A stretch of DNA of 45,154 nt from Zygnema circumcarinatum. Lineage: Eukaryota > Streptophyta > Zygnematophyceae > Zygnematales > Zygnemataceae. Positions within the stretch are counted from its first letter, which is position 1. The number at the start of each line of letters is the position of its first letter. The notes beneath the pieces are model-generated. The model saw only the letters and a list, made by a program, of their open reading frames with translations, had not been told where the DNA came from and made no database searches. The position numbers and the translations under genes are program-made. The DNA is taken from NCBI GenBank assembly GCA_037447605.1, contig CM074821.1, forward strand, positions 909,247-954,400, given 5' to 3'. Positions 12,350 to 23,230 of the stretch are shown here, one piece after another.

Positions 12350-12810
12350 AATAATAGCCATTGGATGTGCCACCTTGACAATAGTGAGATCCAGTCCGTC
12401 GATAGTTCGGACAGAAGGCCAGAGGATACGCCACGTAGAAAGGCGTGAACCGTTGGATAAACAGACACGATAAATAGACGCGTGCGACATTTGAGGAAGT
12501 TGAGAATATGTGACGTGGACAATAGGACGATTTAAGACCGTTGGATTTACGCGTGCGATATTTTTTGGCCGCTGGATATGCCACGTAGATAATGAAATCC
12601 AAACCGTTGGATAGCCCTGTGTGGAATTGGAGAATAATTAGCCGTTGGATATGCCATGTGTACTCTCTTGTGAGATCCAGACCGTTCGATAGACGCACGC
12701 GAGATTTCGGGAAATTGGCCGTTGGATATGCAGCACGGCAATCGTGAGATCCAGACCGTTGGATAGATGCGTTCAAAATTTCAGTTTTATGGCCGTTGGA
12801 TGGTCCACGC
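12350..12810. repeat. Degenerate tandem array, unit about 75 bp, core CCGTTGGAT
   Basis: On the plus strand the element GCCGTTGGATATGCCACGT, or a close variant, recurs with its GCC at about 12357, 12418, 12568, 12641, 12718 and 12792. The later spacings are 73, 77 and 74 bp, and one strongly decayed copy falls near 12495. Each unit has a second half of the form GAGATCCAGACCGTTGGATAG followed by an ACGCG-like sequence and a GAGATTT-like sequence. The array lies in a non-coding region. Several units carry an ACGTG core. Overlapping open frames on the minus strand exist only because the units share a reading frame, and I do not call them genes. Confidence 0.8.
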
Positions 12811-14726
12811 GGTCCGGTTTGAGATTCAGACTTTCGGGGACTCGCAGACTCGGCTTCCCGTTGTTGAATCCGAATCCGACTTTGCCCGATCAAATCCGTT
12901 AGCATGAAAATTCGAATTTCATACGGAAAAGTCTGAAGTCGGAAAATTTCTCGTACAGTACCTTACTGTATTTCGTACTTTGAGTACTTGAGTGGTGGCC
13001 ATAATCCGTAGACGGCAGTTTCGGATTTCAGAAGGGGAAGTCTCAAGTCTGAACTCCCTGATTTGAACTTTGAGGGGGCCCCTCTCCATTTGCCTCTCCC
13101 CCCTCTCTCTCGCGAGGGCGCCCTCCTCCCCGTGCAGGGAGAGACAGCCAAGTGGTAGGCATTGGGGAAGGAGCCACGTGGCGCTACCTGGATCAGAGAG
13201 GTGAGTCCATGGCCATGGCTGCCTGCTTACAGGCCCTCTTGGTTTTGAGATATTTTGCAGGACTGCGGGATGACTGGGAAGAAGGTCGCAGAGACGTATA
13301 GAGAGAGGAGTGATGGGAGGGGAATAGAATGGAGACGAGGAGTGGGAGAGTGGGAGTTCTGCATTGTGTGAGGAGGAGGGAGGCGGAAGGGGGTGGGGGC
13401 GCGCAAGGTGCCAGCTGGTTCAGGGGATTTTCATGATGCAAGATGAAGAGTCTAAGCTTGTGAGTGGGATGAAAGTGAGAGTGAGAGTGAGAGTGAGATT
13501 GGGAGGTGAGTATACTGTACAGTATGTGAAGTAAGGGATGTGGGAGAAAAGTATGCGTTTTCAGTAAAATGCAGAAGGAAAGTGATTGGTGGAATTCAGG
13601 GTAGTGGAAACTGAGGCAGGTTGAGTGAAAAAAAGATATGGTGACCTTGAAACGGATCAAAAAGGAAGGGCATGTCTATAGTGATGGATTAAGAGAGCGG
13701 TGTATTATTCGAGAGAACGGATGTTTCGAGAAAAACAAATATAGACGATCTAAGTCTGGAGAAACTCTCTCAGGGTGGCTTCGGAGGGCTCATTTGGAGA
13801 GAGTGGAGCAATGTGGGGGAGTAGAAGGAGCAGAGAGAATTCGTGTGGGAATGTGTGCATGCATGGATGTCTGTTGAAGGTATACATCGGTGCTCAGGAC
13901 AGGCCAGAACATAAGAGTTAGGGTAGTCCAAGTGAGGTTGCATGAAGAGAGAGGGCTTTTTTTCCCTCCCTCCTTCCTTCCCTAAGGTGAGGGTACGGTT
14001 GTACTGTGAGCAACAAAAAGTCGAAGGCGAAGGTAGTTGTTCAGAGAGGACGAATAGAAGGACGTAGGATAATGCAGGTAGTTCGAGGGTTATCAGTAAG
14101 TTAGGTGAGCTACAATGTACACGATTGAGTGTACTTAGTAATCTCGGAAAAAGAGGACGACTATCCAGGGAGGGGGGGCGGGGAGGGGGGATGAGGAGGA
14201 GGAGAAGGGATGAGAATGAAACGAATGGAGAGAAGAGAGAACAGACGATGGGGTGGAAGTGGCGTAGGGTTGGAAAAGTATTGATTGGGGAAGAGAAGAG
14301 ATTATTAAAGTTTGCATTTCGTATGAAGTATCCTTGATGATTCATATGCACCTTTCCAGGTGGCATTTATAAAACGTTATAGATCTGCATATTCTAGCCA
14401 CCTAAGGTTTTCTAAAGAATTGCGTGGAACTATTTTGACTTTGCTCTGGTTGTACACAGAATCTAATGCAAAATCATCGCTTAGGTACTATTAGTTCCGA
14501 TTTCTACTGTTACATTTTAACCCAATAGCAGGGGCCTGTTCAGTTTGCAGCATCACTCTACTTGTCCTACAAACTTATCATCGATCCATACTCCAACTTC
14601 GAAACGAAACACTCTCATCTCCTTTATCCCTTTCTGTGGACAGGCCAAACCCTTCTCGATAAGCTTTCCTCCCTTCGACTCCCTCTTCCTTTAGCTAGAA
14701 AGTTGCGAACTTCTCCCTTCATCGGA
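12811..14726. other. Upstream region of the short ataxin-2 paralogue
   Basis: No protein-coding exon is supported. The stretch holds a CACGTG box in a GCCACGTGGCG context near 13171, a GAGAGT repeat at about 13470-13498, a G-rich tract at 14166-14210, and alternating purine- and pyrimidine-rich segments. Minus-strand open frames at 13193-13660 and 13770-14366 are Ser/His/Pro/Leu-rich translations of these tracts and show no domain. The promoter and 5' UTR of the gene at 14727 probably lie in the right part. Confidence 0.45.
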
Positions 14727-15965
14727 ATGAGCGGCCAAGTGGCACCTCCCCAACACACCAGATCTTTTTTAGCCTCTAGTAGTAAAACTAGTCGCCACAT
14801 GGAACGGGAACTCGGAGCCTCTTCGGGGCCTTCTCGCTCTGACAATGCAACTTGGCGACCGGGAAGTATGCAAAATACTCGCCTTGGAGGGGGAGGGGGA
14901 GGGGGAGGAGGAGGGGGAGGGGGAGGGGGGGGAGGGAGCTTTAGCAATAATAGACGTATCGCCGCCCAAGCTTCATCAACAAGCTTAGCAACAACTTGTC
15001 CCGCGGTTGCTACAAGTGATGGGTCGTCTGCTGGAAGCATTGAAATGGACAAGGGGCAGTCCACTTCTTTTGGAGGGAGAGAGGAGCAAAGAGACTGGAG
15101 ATTGGGAGTGTTCAAAGAGACCGTTCCATATGACCGTTTTGTGCTTATGGCTACCTGCCTTATAGGCCAAACTGTGGAAGTTCACACAAAACTGGGGCCG
15201 GTGTATACCGGAATATTCCATACTGCCCGTGAGCATGATTTTGGTGAGTTTTGGAGCTTTCATGTCAACCCTATCTGGAGGGTTTTTGCAGTTTTCGATT
15301 TTCGTTTCCGGACAGAGCTTCCTATAAAGACTTGTGTTTTTCCGATTCATAGTTAAGAACTGGTTGTGGGGTCCTTGGAAGCAGAGGTGGTTTTGAAGAT
15401 GGCGAGGCAAACAAATGATCTTGTGAACAAGGAGAGTTTGGCAATGAGGGAAGCTGCTAAGAAGCCCCCTCTTAAGGTGTTGATAATCAGTGCAAATGAC
15501 TGTGTCCAAATCATTGCTAAGGTGAGCTCACTTCATAGGTACATAGTTTCCTGTTTTCCTTTTCTTGGGGTATTCTGAGGATGAAATCCTCACTCTCCAC
15601 ATATTTTCAGTCCGATGTTGAGTGAGGGAATTGTGGAACCGTGATATGGAGTCTTGCTTGATGTATATCCTGTTATTCATACAGGCTGGTTGGAGTTTAT
15701 GTTATTCTCTCCTACTCAAATCTTAAACTGCATATTCTATGTGAGTTCAAAACTCCCAATGGTATCTATGCAGGATATCGTCATAGGTTGGGGCACACAC
15801 CAACAAGGAGAAAGGAGTTCGGAGGGTTTGCGGATGGATGCTGCCTTCAATGGATGCTCTTCAGCCGGGTATGTTTTTAGGTCCTCTGAGAATGAAGATT
15901 GGAATAAGTTCCGTTCAAATGCCATGGTGAAAGACAAGATTACACCACACATTCCTCAAAAATGA
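14727..15965 (+). CDS. Short ataxin-2-like paralogue with SM-ATX domain only
   Basis: A three-exon gene (14727-15243, 15385-15521, 15774-15965) encoding about 281 residues, similar along its length to the first three to four exons of the ataxin-2/CID-like gene at 21502. The N-terminus (MSGQVAPPQHTR) matches the larger gene's start almost residue for residue. A poly-Gly run follows at about residues 53-70, and the SM-ATX RNA-binding fold begins near residue 133 with VPYDRFVLMATCLIGQTVEV. Intron positions and phases (1, 0) equal those of the long copy, and exon 2 has the same length (137 nt). Exon 3 diverges strongly: only the DWNKF stretch recalls the LsmAD domain before a stop at 15963-15965. 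The C-terminal LsmAD, PAM2 and Pro/Gly-rich parts are absent. It may be a functional short protein or a decaying copy. The frame is intact, so I list it as a CDS. Confidence 0.65.
14886..14937. repeat. GGA/GGG repeat coding for poly-Gly in the short paralogue
   Basis: G-rich trinucleotide and hexanucleotide repeat in exon 1 of the short paralogue. It lies at the same place as the larger GGA array of the full-length gene. Confidence 0.9.
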
Positions 15966-16359
15966 AATTTCAGTCGCGCTGTTAGAACTCTTGAGCTCAT
16001 TTGATTCAAAGTTTGGTCAGAGACGCTCGTCTATTAGTCAACGTTTTGAGTGAACATAGCTTAACTACCCCTATGATTATCTTGTATTATCGTGCCAAAG
16101 TATTATCCTTACCAAAGTTTGTGAGATAGGTCGAACGTTGGGTCGATCGGGCATCACACACTTCTAGAAAACATCTATGTTTGTTGGTTAAGTGGTCCAT
16201 TCTATGAGCTGCTGGGTTGGATAGAACCTTCAGAGAACACAAGAAAGTGGAGAAGTTAGAATTTTGAAAAGTTAGGGAGAGCATTTCTTGTTCTACTCTG
16301 AATCTGGAAGGTTTGGCTGCAGATCTGCAGCACTCAGAGGCTCGTGCAACTCAGGGAAT
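15966..16359. other. Gap between short ataxin-2 paralogue and NTPase gene
   Basis: About 390 bp without a gene. It should carry the 3' UTR of the upstream gene and the promoter and 5' UTR of the downstream one. I see no repeat or conserved element in it. Confidence 0.5.
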
Positions 16360-16751
16360 ATGGCGGAAGGAAAATCTCCCGCAGAGCTGGTTGTGGTTGC
16401 ATCAAAAAATGTGGTGAAGGTTGATGCTACAACTCGAGCATTTCAACGAGCTTTTCCCGAAAGCTCGTTCAGATTCGAAAGGTTTAACGCCAATTCAGGA
16501 GTGTCTGCACAACCTCTGTCTGATGAAGAAACGTTGCGAGGGGCAAGGAACAGGTATCTGTCCTCTTATGCAACTTTATTTTTACTTACATCGGAAGAAT
16601 CAGCAGCATAGAATGCCTGGCAAAGATTGTACTACTTCATGTATGATCTTTCTGTTATGTTTTCAGCTGGAAGTGAGCATTCAACCTACAATCAGGTTTC
16701 ATGTCAGTCTGTCGATAGTATCCTGCACACTTTCTTTCCTTTTGTTCGTTA

Positions 16752-16786
<35 letters not shown>

Positions 16787-16793
16787 GCATCAG

Positions 16794-16852
<59 letters not shown>

Positions 16853-16853
16853 G

Positions 16854-16886
<33 letters not shown>

Positions 16887-17584
16887 TATCATTATCATCA
16901 TCATCATCATCTTCATCTTCATCATCATCATTCTGACATATGCACAAAGCTCTGTGAACTGTTTCCGTAGAGCAAAACACGCCATGGAAAGAGTGGAGCA
17001 GGCGGACTATGTGGTGGCCATAGAAGGAGGTGTGGAGTGGTCCCGGTTGGAGTGTGAGCCACAGCTCATGGCCTTTGCGTGGGTGGTGGTCCTATCGCGG
17101 GACTTGGAAGGGAAAGCAAAGACTGCAGCCTTCATGCTGCCTCCTCCCATTGCAGAACTCATAGCAGGTGTGCCCTTACCCCCTCCACCAAAAAGCTTCA
17201 GGAGCAAGCTTGCCACTTTGTTACAACAGTCAGTCTGTTGTGCAATAGGAAAGTTCAATATGTCGTTTCTGGCAGTAGCCTTTCTTACAGTTTTTCAGCT
17301 TTTAGGGTTGCAAAATCTACCTATATTGAGTTTGCTTTTTGAGGGGGGGGGGGCTGTTGATGTGTGCAGGTGGCAAGGACTTAGGAGAGGCAGATGATGA
17401 AGTGTTTGGACGGACCAATGGGAGGCAGCAGAATGGCACCATTGGCATGCTCACTCGCGATGAGATTCAAAGGCAAACTTATTACGAACATGCCATCACG
17501 TTGGCCCTAATCCCCTTTGTGAATCCCGCGCTTTATCGGAGCCCTTCCGTCCCTGTCATCCCGGCGGGCTCCTTGCCCTTATGA
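16360..17584 (+). CDS. DUF84/YjjX-type non-canonical purine NTP phosphatase (ITPase/XTPase)
   Basis: Predicted house-cleaning enzyme of about 201 residues that hydrolyses inosine or xanthosine triphosphate, as known for the YjjX/DUF84 family. Exons: 16360-16553, 16971-17167 and 17370-17584, with closing phases 2 and 1. The N-terminus carries VVVASKNVVKVDATTRAF, the phosphate-binding Ser/Thr-Lys-Asn region of the family. GARNRAKHAM, DYVVAIEGGVEW, FAWVVVLSR and GKDLGEADDEVFGR follow in the usual order, and the protein closes with IPFVNPALY. The Glu/Asp residues of EGGVEW and GEADDEVF are those expected to bind the metal and nucleotide. Length matches the family (170-210 residues). The gene is enclosed between two related ataxin-2-like genes and has no visible functional link to them. 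Intron 1 is dominated by an ATC microsatellite that ends 38 bp before the acceptor. The start is the only Met before the conserved strand. Confidence 0.87.
16753..16932. repeat. ATC trinucleotide microsatellite in NTPase intron 1
   Basis: About 180 bp of ATC repeats with a few AGC, ATT and TTC interruptions, ending shortly before the acceptor at 16969-16970. Open frames reading it as poly-Ile, poly-Ser, poly-Asp or poly-Met are artefacts of the repeat. Confidence 0.97.
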
Positions 17585-18284
17585 TGATGACTCTTTCAGG
17601 GGGGGGGAGGGGGGAAGGTAAGGGCATAGATAGGGAGGAGGGCTACCATAGAAGTGGTGCTACTAGGGGAGATGGAGGAGATTTAGGTCAAGGAAACGAG
17701 CAACTAAGGAGTGTCTCGTTCTCTGCGAAAACTAAGGGTTGAATTTGTACTTTTTGAAGGTCAGTGTCAATGGAATTGATAGAATTAGGGTTAGGGTTAG
17801 GGTTAGGGTTAGGGTTAGGGTTAGGGTTAGGGTTAGGTTGGAGGGTGAGTCCAATGACTTTCCAAGGTGTTCTGTGGCGTGTACCATACAAGATTTAGCT
17901 GCTCCATGAAGAGTTGGGTCCGTTGTAACTGCCTGTGTATATAGAAACGATACATAGAACCTCAGGGAACGAATGTTTAACTGGGGGTGAGGCTGGGCCT
18001 TACAGCTTTTGGGGCGCAGAGAATTTTGGTTTGTACCTTTCAAACTCTTCTCTGTGAGGGAGTCGGTCAATCAACCTCTCTCAATGAGAATTTGAGGCTG
18101 GTAGGGTTCTGCTTTCATCTGCTTCTTTCATTTCTTATTTGCTTCTTTCTTTTTTTCTTTCTTTCTTTTCTTTCTTCCTTTCATGCTCTGATCTTTTGTT
18201 GAACAAAGGGGTTGACGAGAGAAACCCCATGCAGGCCCGTCTTGTGGGAAAACAAGAACGGGATTTGTAAACTTTATTTTATTT
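17585..18284. other. Downstream flank of the NTPase gene
   Basis: No coding exon is seen. The stretch holds a G-rich tract at about 17600-17620, the TTAGGG array at 17785-17837 and a TTTC/TTCT-rich tract at 18120-18180. It should include the NTPase 3' UTR. Confidence 0.5.
17785..17837 (+). repeat. Interstitial telomere-like array, (TTAGGG) about 8 copies
   Basis: Eight perfect TTAGGG units followed by a partial one, about 200 bp past the NTPase stop codon. The array is flanked by non-telomeric DNA on both sides, so it is not a chromosome end. Confidence 0.97.
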
Positions 18285-18441
18285 GGTAATTGCTATTTAC
18301 ACACCTTTTTGTTTAGATAAACACCTTGTTTGTCTAGATACGCACCTTTTAAAAAAACCCCACAACCATAAAAACCCGAAAGTGGAACCTGAGAAATAAG
18401 GTGTGTACCTAAACAAAAAAGGTGTGCAAATAGCATTTACC
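18285..18441. mobile_element. MITE-like inverted repeat, 44-bp arms
   Basis: The left arm at 18285-18328 (beginning GGTAATTGCTATTTACACAC) is nearly the reverse complement of the right arm at 18398-18441 (ending GCAAATAGCATTTACC), with only a few mismatches. The loop is about 69 bp. No coding capacity is present. Size and structure suit a small non-autonomous DNA element or a solo hairpin. I could not identify a clear target-site duplication. Confidence 0.65.
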
Positions 18442-18445
18442 TTTT

Positions 18446-19024
18446 AATTTGGAGAACTATATACCCCCCCCCCTTTGGTTATCCCCCCCCCCCCTGTTTT
18501 TTTTGAAATCCCAGTCTCCCATTTTGGCTATTCTGTCCCCCCTCCCATTTTGGCTACCCCCCCCCCCCCCCCCATTTTGGATATTTCGGGAGAAGATTCT
18601 GCTCATTCTCTCTCGCTCCTATGCTCTCTCCTCTGCTCTCACTCCTCTCCTCTCTCTCTCTCTCTTCTATACTCTCTCTCCTCGGCTCTCACTCCTCTGC
18701 TCTCTCTCGCTCCTCTTCTCTCTCCTTTGCTCTCTCGCTCTCTCTTCTACTCTCTCCTCTAGTCTCTCTCTCCTTGCTCTCTCTCTCTCTCTCCTCTGCT
18801 CTCTCTCCTCTACTCATTCTCTCTCCTCTGCTCTCTCTTTACGAATGTCTTTACGGACGTTGCGCTGATGTGTGAGAAAGAGAAAACAAGGGGGGGAATG
18901 TCCAAAGTAGGGGGCGGGATATCCCAAAATGGGGGGGGGAATAGCCAAATTGGGAGAGTGGGATTTCAAAAAAAACAGGGGCGGGATAACCCAAAAGGGG
19001 GGCGGTATGTAGTTCTCCTTTAAT
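18446..19024. mobile_element. Foldback element with ~140-bp inverted arms around a CT-rich core
   Basis: The left arm (about 18446-18585) reads GGAGAACTATATACC, then GGTTATCCC, TTTTTTTTGAAATCCC and repeated CCATTTTGGCTA blocks. The right arm (about 18890-19024) carries the same blocks in the same order on the opposite strand, ending GGTATGTAGTTCTCC. Arms differ mainly in the length of their poly-C or poly-G runs. The core (18596-18838) is a TCTC-rich pyrimidine tract. Both arms yield a similar spurious peptide (PVFFEIP) on opposite strands, which confirms the inversion. The element abuts the smaller inverted repeat ending at 18441. No transposase is seen. Confidence 0.75.
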
Positions 19025-21501
19025 TTTCGACATTTTCCATCCAAATTTGTGAACCGTGAACCGTACGGTCGTCCCACGACGACCCCCGGGTCATGTCATG
19101 ATGGGAGTTGACCATGGTCACCATAACATGCCATGTAGGAACGTACGGCCTACGACAGTAGGCATGTACGGCCTAGCCCTTCGCCCCGATCCGATTTGCA
19201 GTTCCCAAAATCGGAAGTGAATCTGCGCGTACCTCCCGTGTGCTTGGAGGCGGACCAGTTTTATCATTTCTTTCTTTCTTTTTTTTTTTTCAATTTGAGG
19301 CACCTTCGAGAAACAATAATTTTCCTTCTCGGATTTTGTCTGACCTTCCATGATGTCCGCCAATCACAAGGCGGCGTGTAGTTTTTCAAGCGGTCCGTTT
19401 TCTTTTGTTCCGGTACTTGACCCTGCCCTCAGAAATATTTTTTATTTCCAAACTGAGCATTCCCTCCAAAAATCCGCAAAAAACGTACAATTAAAAATAT
19501 GTATCCGTACATTAAAACCGTACGGCTCGCTCCCGTTGGTACGTTTCGCCCGCAAAAAAAACACAGTTGACCGCAACGGACCAGTCCGCTTGCGTCTCCA
19601 TTTCATTTGAAATCGATACAGCGCACGTCCTTTGCGAAGTACCCCCTCCGACCTGCGCCATCTCCAGACTTTGCCCCCTGGCCCTGTTCTCCTTTCTCAC
19701 TCCCTCTCCCTCCCCCACTCTTCCTCTCCCTTTTTCTACCAATAAGAAGTCGACACGTGGCAGCCTGAGGTCGCTCCATCCCCGGCCCGGCTCAGCGGGG
19801 AGGGGACAGCTGGACGCCTGCTCGGAGGGGTACGTGGCATGTGTCAATGGATGCCAGCTGGCAAGCGTCCTAGCATTTGTAGGGTTGAAGGATGTGCAGG
19901 GGATGGCTGCTCCGTTCACCCTAAATTCTGTGATTGGGGGGTGGGGGAGGAGAGGAGGAGAGGGTGGATGAAGGGGTTCAGAGCTCTACGATTGGGTTAG
20001 GGGAGAGAGGCAACAGTGGGGGGCGGGAGAGGGTTTCGCTTTGAATTGGTATATATTGTTTCTAGAAGTCTGATTTGCTCAATTTGAATGTTGGAACTGT
20101 GCATAGAAACGGGCACAAAGGAGGGTGACGGGGCAGAGCGATTCCCTCCTCCAGCTGTCGCATGTAGGCATTTTTGTTGTGATGTATGCAGCGTGGTTGT
20201 GGATTTCAAATTTGTAAAACAGTTGATTGATGCAGGGAGGGATTTTTCTTCAGTAGCCCTAAATGCAAAGGTCCAGGCAAAAAAAAACTGTCATGTTAAG
20301 CAAGATGCACGTATCGCCAGTTGGTTTTGAGAAGTGGAATACGGGAGCAGATTCCACCTAGTTTCTGTTAAGTCGAACCTTGAAAAAGGGCTGATTCATT
20401 GAGTTAGCTTACAACACTATGTTCACCTGCTTCGTGAAAGAAGCGTGTTAGAGCTGAACGGAATTCTTGAAAGGGTAATTAGGGTTAGAAAGGAGAGAAG
20501 CCTTAAGGGGGACTTCTGAATGTGAGACCTCTCCACTGAGGCATATTGAGAGAGGGACTTTCTGGAGAAGGAGTGGAGGATAGGAGGAAGGGAGAGGCAA
20601 CAGTTGAACTGAGTGGGGATGAGAGACATGCATTCGTCTAGTGAGGAAGATTGTAGGCTATGGAAGGAGAGTTCAGAAAGCGATAGACTATTGGTAAGGC
20701 GTTGGATGAGGGCCTTCATAAGTTGAATCAAAAGCTGGAGGTAGGCTGAAGGAAAGGAAGGTCACTGTTGTTTTGAAAGGAGAGGAAGGGATGTATAAAG
20801 ATGAAAAAGGAATAGGGTGAGATGAAGCCAAAGTGTGAGAATGGAGTGAATAGAGGGTCGAATATAGGTGGATGATGGGTGAGGGAAATGATGGATGGCT
20901 GGTAACTGAATCACAGAGAAGGTGTATCGGCAGGGATCAAGCAAGTAGATGAGTGTGATAGAGGTGGGAGGATCCTGGAAGAAGAATGCAATCGCTCAGG
21001 CTTTGCATGTGATGGCCAGCGAGCAAATGCGGTGGCATAGAATGAGAGATGAATTGGGTAACAGGGAGTGAAGATGAAAGAAAGAAAGTGTTCCAGTCGG
21101 GGATTCCGTAAACAACAAGGACTTGTTTTACCAGATTGTGTTGTTGGGTTATCTTCAATTAGGTCTTGTTCATGATGTGTTTCATTAACTGGGTATTTTC
21201 CATGCGTTGTTCCATCTGTAAGTGGTCTACTTCAATATGGTGCTGCATCACTCCTCCTACTTTGTACCTTCCTGAGAATGACAGACGACCTTTTCTCCTC
21301 TTCAAACCAGCCAAAGCACGCATTCCTCCAACCCTAAATGAAAAGTTATCATCACACCTAAAACTTAACACTGACCCTTCTGCAGGCAGGTGACCTGCTG
21401 GTTGGCGGTCACAAATCCGGCTCGCCCCGTCCCTTAGTCCGGCGGTCCTGCAGCGCCTCTTGGTAGCTTATCCAAACTCCTCTCTTTTCCTCTTCATCAG
21501 A
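19025..21501. other. Upstream region of the full-length ataxin-2-like gene
   Basis: About 2.5 kb with no supported coding exon. Visible structure: a T-rich run at 19261-19291, a pyrimidine-rich segment at 19675-19740, and GACACGTGGCAG (a CACGTG box) near 19753. Two opposing open frames at 19512-19971 overlap on both strands and match nothing I recognise. The sequence just before the start codon at 21502 ends in TTCATCAG, a plausible splice acceptor, so a 5' UTR intron is possible and the promoter could lie anywhere in this region. Confidence 0.45.
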
Positions 21502-21662
21502 ATGAGCAGCCAAGTGGCAGCTCCTCAACACACCAGACCAATTGCAGCCAATGGCGGAAACCGCCGCCGCATGGAACGGGATGTGGGAGGCAATTCTGGG
21601 CCTTCTCGATCAGACAGTGCAAACTGGCGATCAGGGACAACGCAAAACACTCGATTAGGAGG

Positions 21663-21703
<41 letters not shown>

Positions 21704-23152
21704 GAGGAGGAGTGGGAGGAGGAGGAGGAGGAGGAGGAGGAGGAGGAGGAGGAGGAGGAGGAGGAGGAGGAGGAGGAGGAGGAGGAGGAGGAGGAGGAGT
21801 GGGAGGAGGAGTGGGAGGAGGAGGCAATAACAGCAGCCGAGGGGGCCCACAGGCTTCTTCCCTGGGAACTGCTCCCCCACCCCAAGGGCCGGCAAGTGGG
21901 GGCCCCTCTGCTAGAAGCTTGGTGGTTGAGAAATTGCTGCCTCCCTCTGTAGGAGGAGGGAGAGAGGAGGCATTGGGAGTGTTCAAGGACAACGTTCCAT
22001 ATGACCGTTTTGTGCTCATGGCTACCTGCCTTATAGGCCAAACTGTGGAAGTGCAGACAAAACTGGGGCCGGTGTATACCGGAATATTCCACACTGCCCA
22101 AGAACGTGATTTTGGTCAGTTCTGCAGATTTCACGTTAACTCCGTTTGGTGTAGGTCTATTGCTGTGAGGGGTTGGCCAGTTTGGATTGCCCCAAGTTTT
22201 GGAGGAGTTTGGTTGTCAGATTGACTGTTTTGCTTGGTGGTGGGGAACAGGAGTGGTCTTGAAAATGGCGAGGCAAACCAAGGACCTTGTGAATATGAAG
22301 AGTCCGGCAGTGAAGGAAGCTGCACGCAAACCTCCTTCCAAAATTCTGATCATCAATGCAAAAGACTGTGTTCAAATCATTGCCAAGGTGAGTAGTAATC
22401 TCTGTCATCTCCACCATGAGACAGACTGATAGTTCTCTAAATCGAAAAAAACGCTATAGTTTAGAAAAAAAAATGCTCGCTCCATCCATCCATTTTCGAA
22501 GTCCTTTGGCAGACCCCAAAAGGAAAAGCTGTTTATCAAGAAAGAGATATGGACTGGGTTTATGCTGGGTTTGGGGAGTAAAACTGGGCTAGTAAGCTGG
22601 AAATGCTAATTGGACAATCCTTAAAAGTGCTTGTCAACCTAAGAGAGAATTGAAGTCTGGCTATGCAGGATGTTACCCTGGGGGGAGATTCACAAATGAA
22701 TGGAAAGCTGCGAGATTACAAAGGGGAGCTTGTAACAGACACGGGAATCTCAAAAAGTGGGAAAGGACTTGAAGAGAGGGAGCTAAAACCCTGGAAGCCT
22801 GAACCAGGAGAGGAAGCTTCCCGGAACTTGCGGCTTGAAAGTACCTTCAGTGGGGGTGCTTGGGGCAGGTAACCACTTTTTGCTCCTAAAACATCTCTTA
22901 AAGTAAATAAAGCAACTGTGCGATGATTGTTTCATGAATTGTATGGTTGTTTACTCGGACAGGAATTGGGATCAATTCGAGGCCAACAAATCTCTTTTTG
23001 GAGTCGAAAGCACATTTGACGAGAATATGTACACAACAAGGCTGGAAAAGCAGAGCAGGGAGAGAGAGAGGGAAGCCACTCGAATTGCGCGGGAGATAGA
23101 GAGCCAAGGCTCGAGAAACGTACATTTGGCAGAGGTATGAGTGAGAGAGAGG

Positions 23153-23230
<78 letters not shown>

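Noticed and set aside
12180-12905. 241-codon minus frame over the tandem array
   Set aside because: The frame is open because repeat units of similar length share a phase. The peptide has no recognisable domain and the neighbouring genes have spliced structures with conserved motifs.
13193-14366. Minus frames of 155 and 198 codons upstream of the short ataxin-2 paralogue
   Set aside because: His/Ser/Pro/Leu-rich composition mirrors the GA- and G-rich tracts. No motif and no exon partner found.
16699-16985. Poly-Asp, poly-Met, poly-Ser and poly-Ile open frames
   Set aside because: All come from the ATC microsatellite inside NTPase intron 1.
17785-17837. A true chromosome end
   Set aside because: The TTAGGG array is internal, short and flanked by unique sequence and genes on both sides.
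19512-19971. Overlapping frames on both strands (134 and 135 codons)
   Set aside because: Neither matches a family I know. Both could be chance frames in a GC-rich presumed 5' region.
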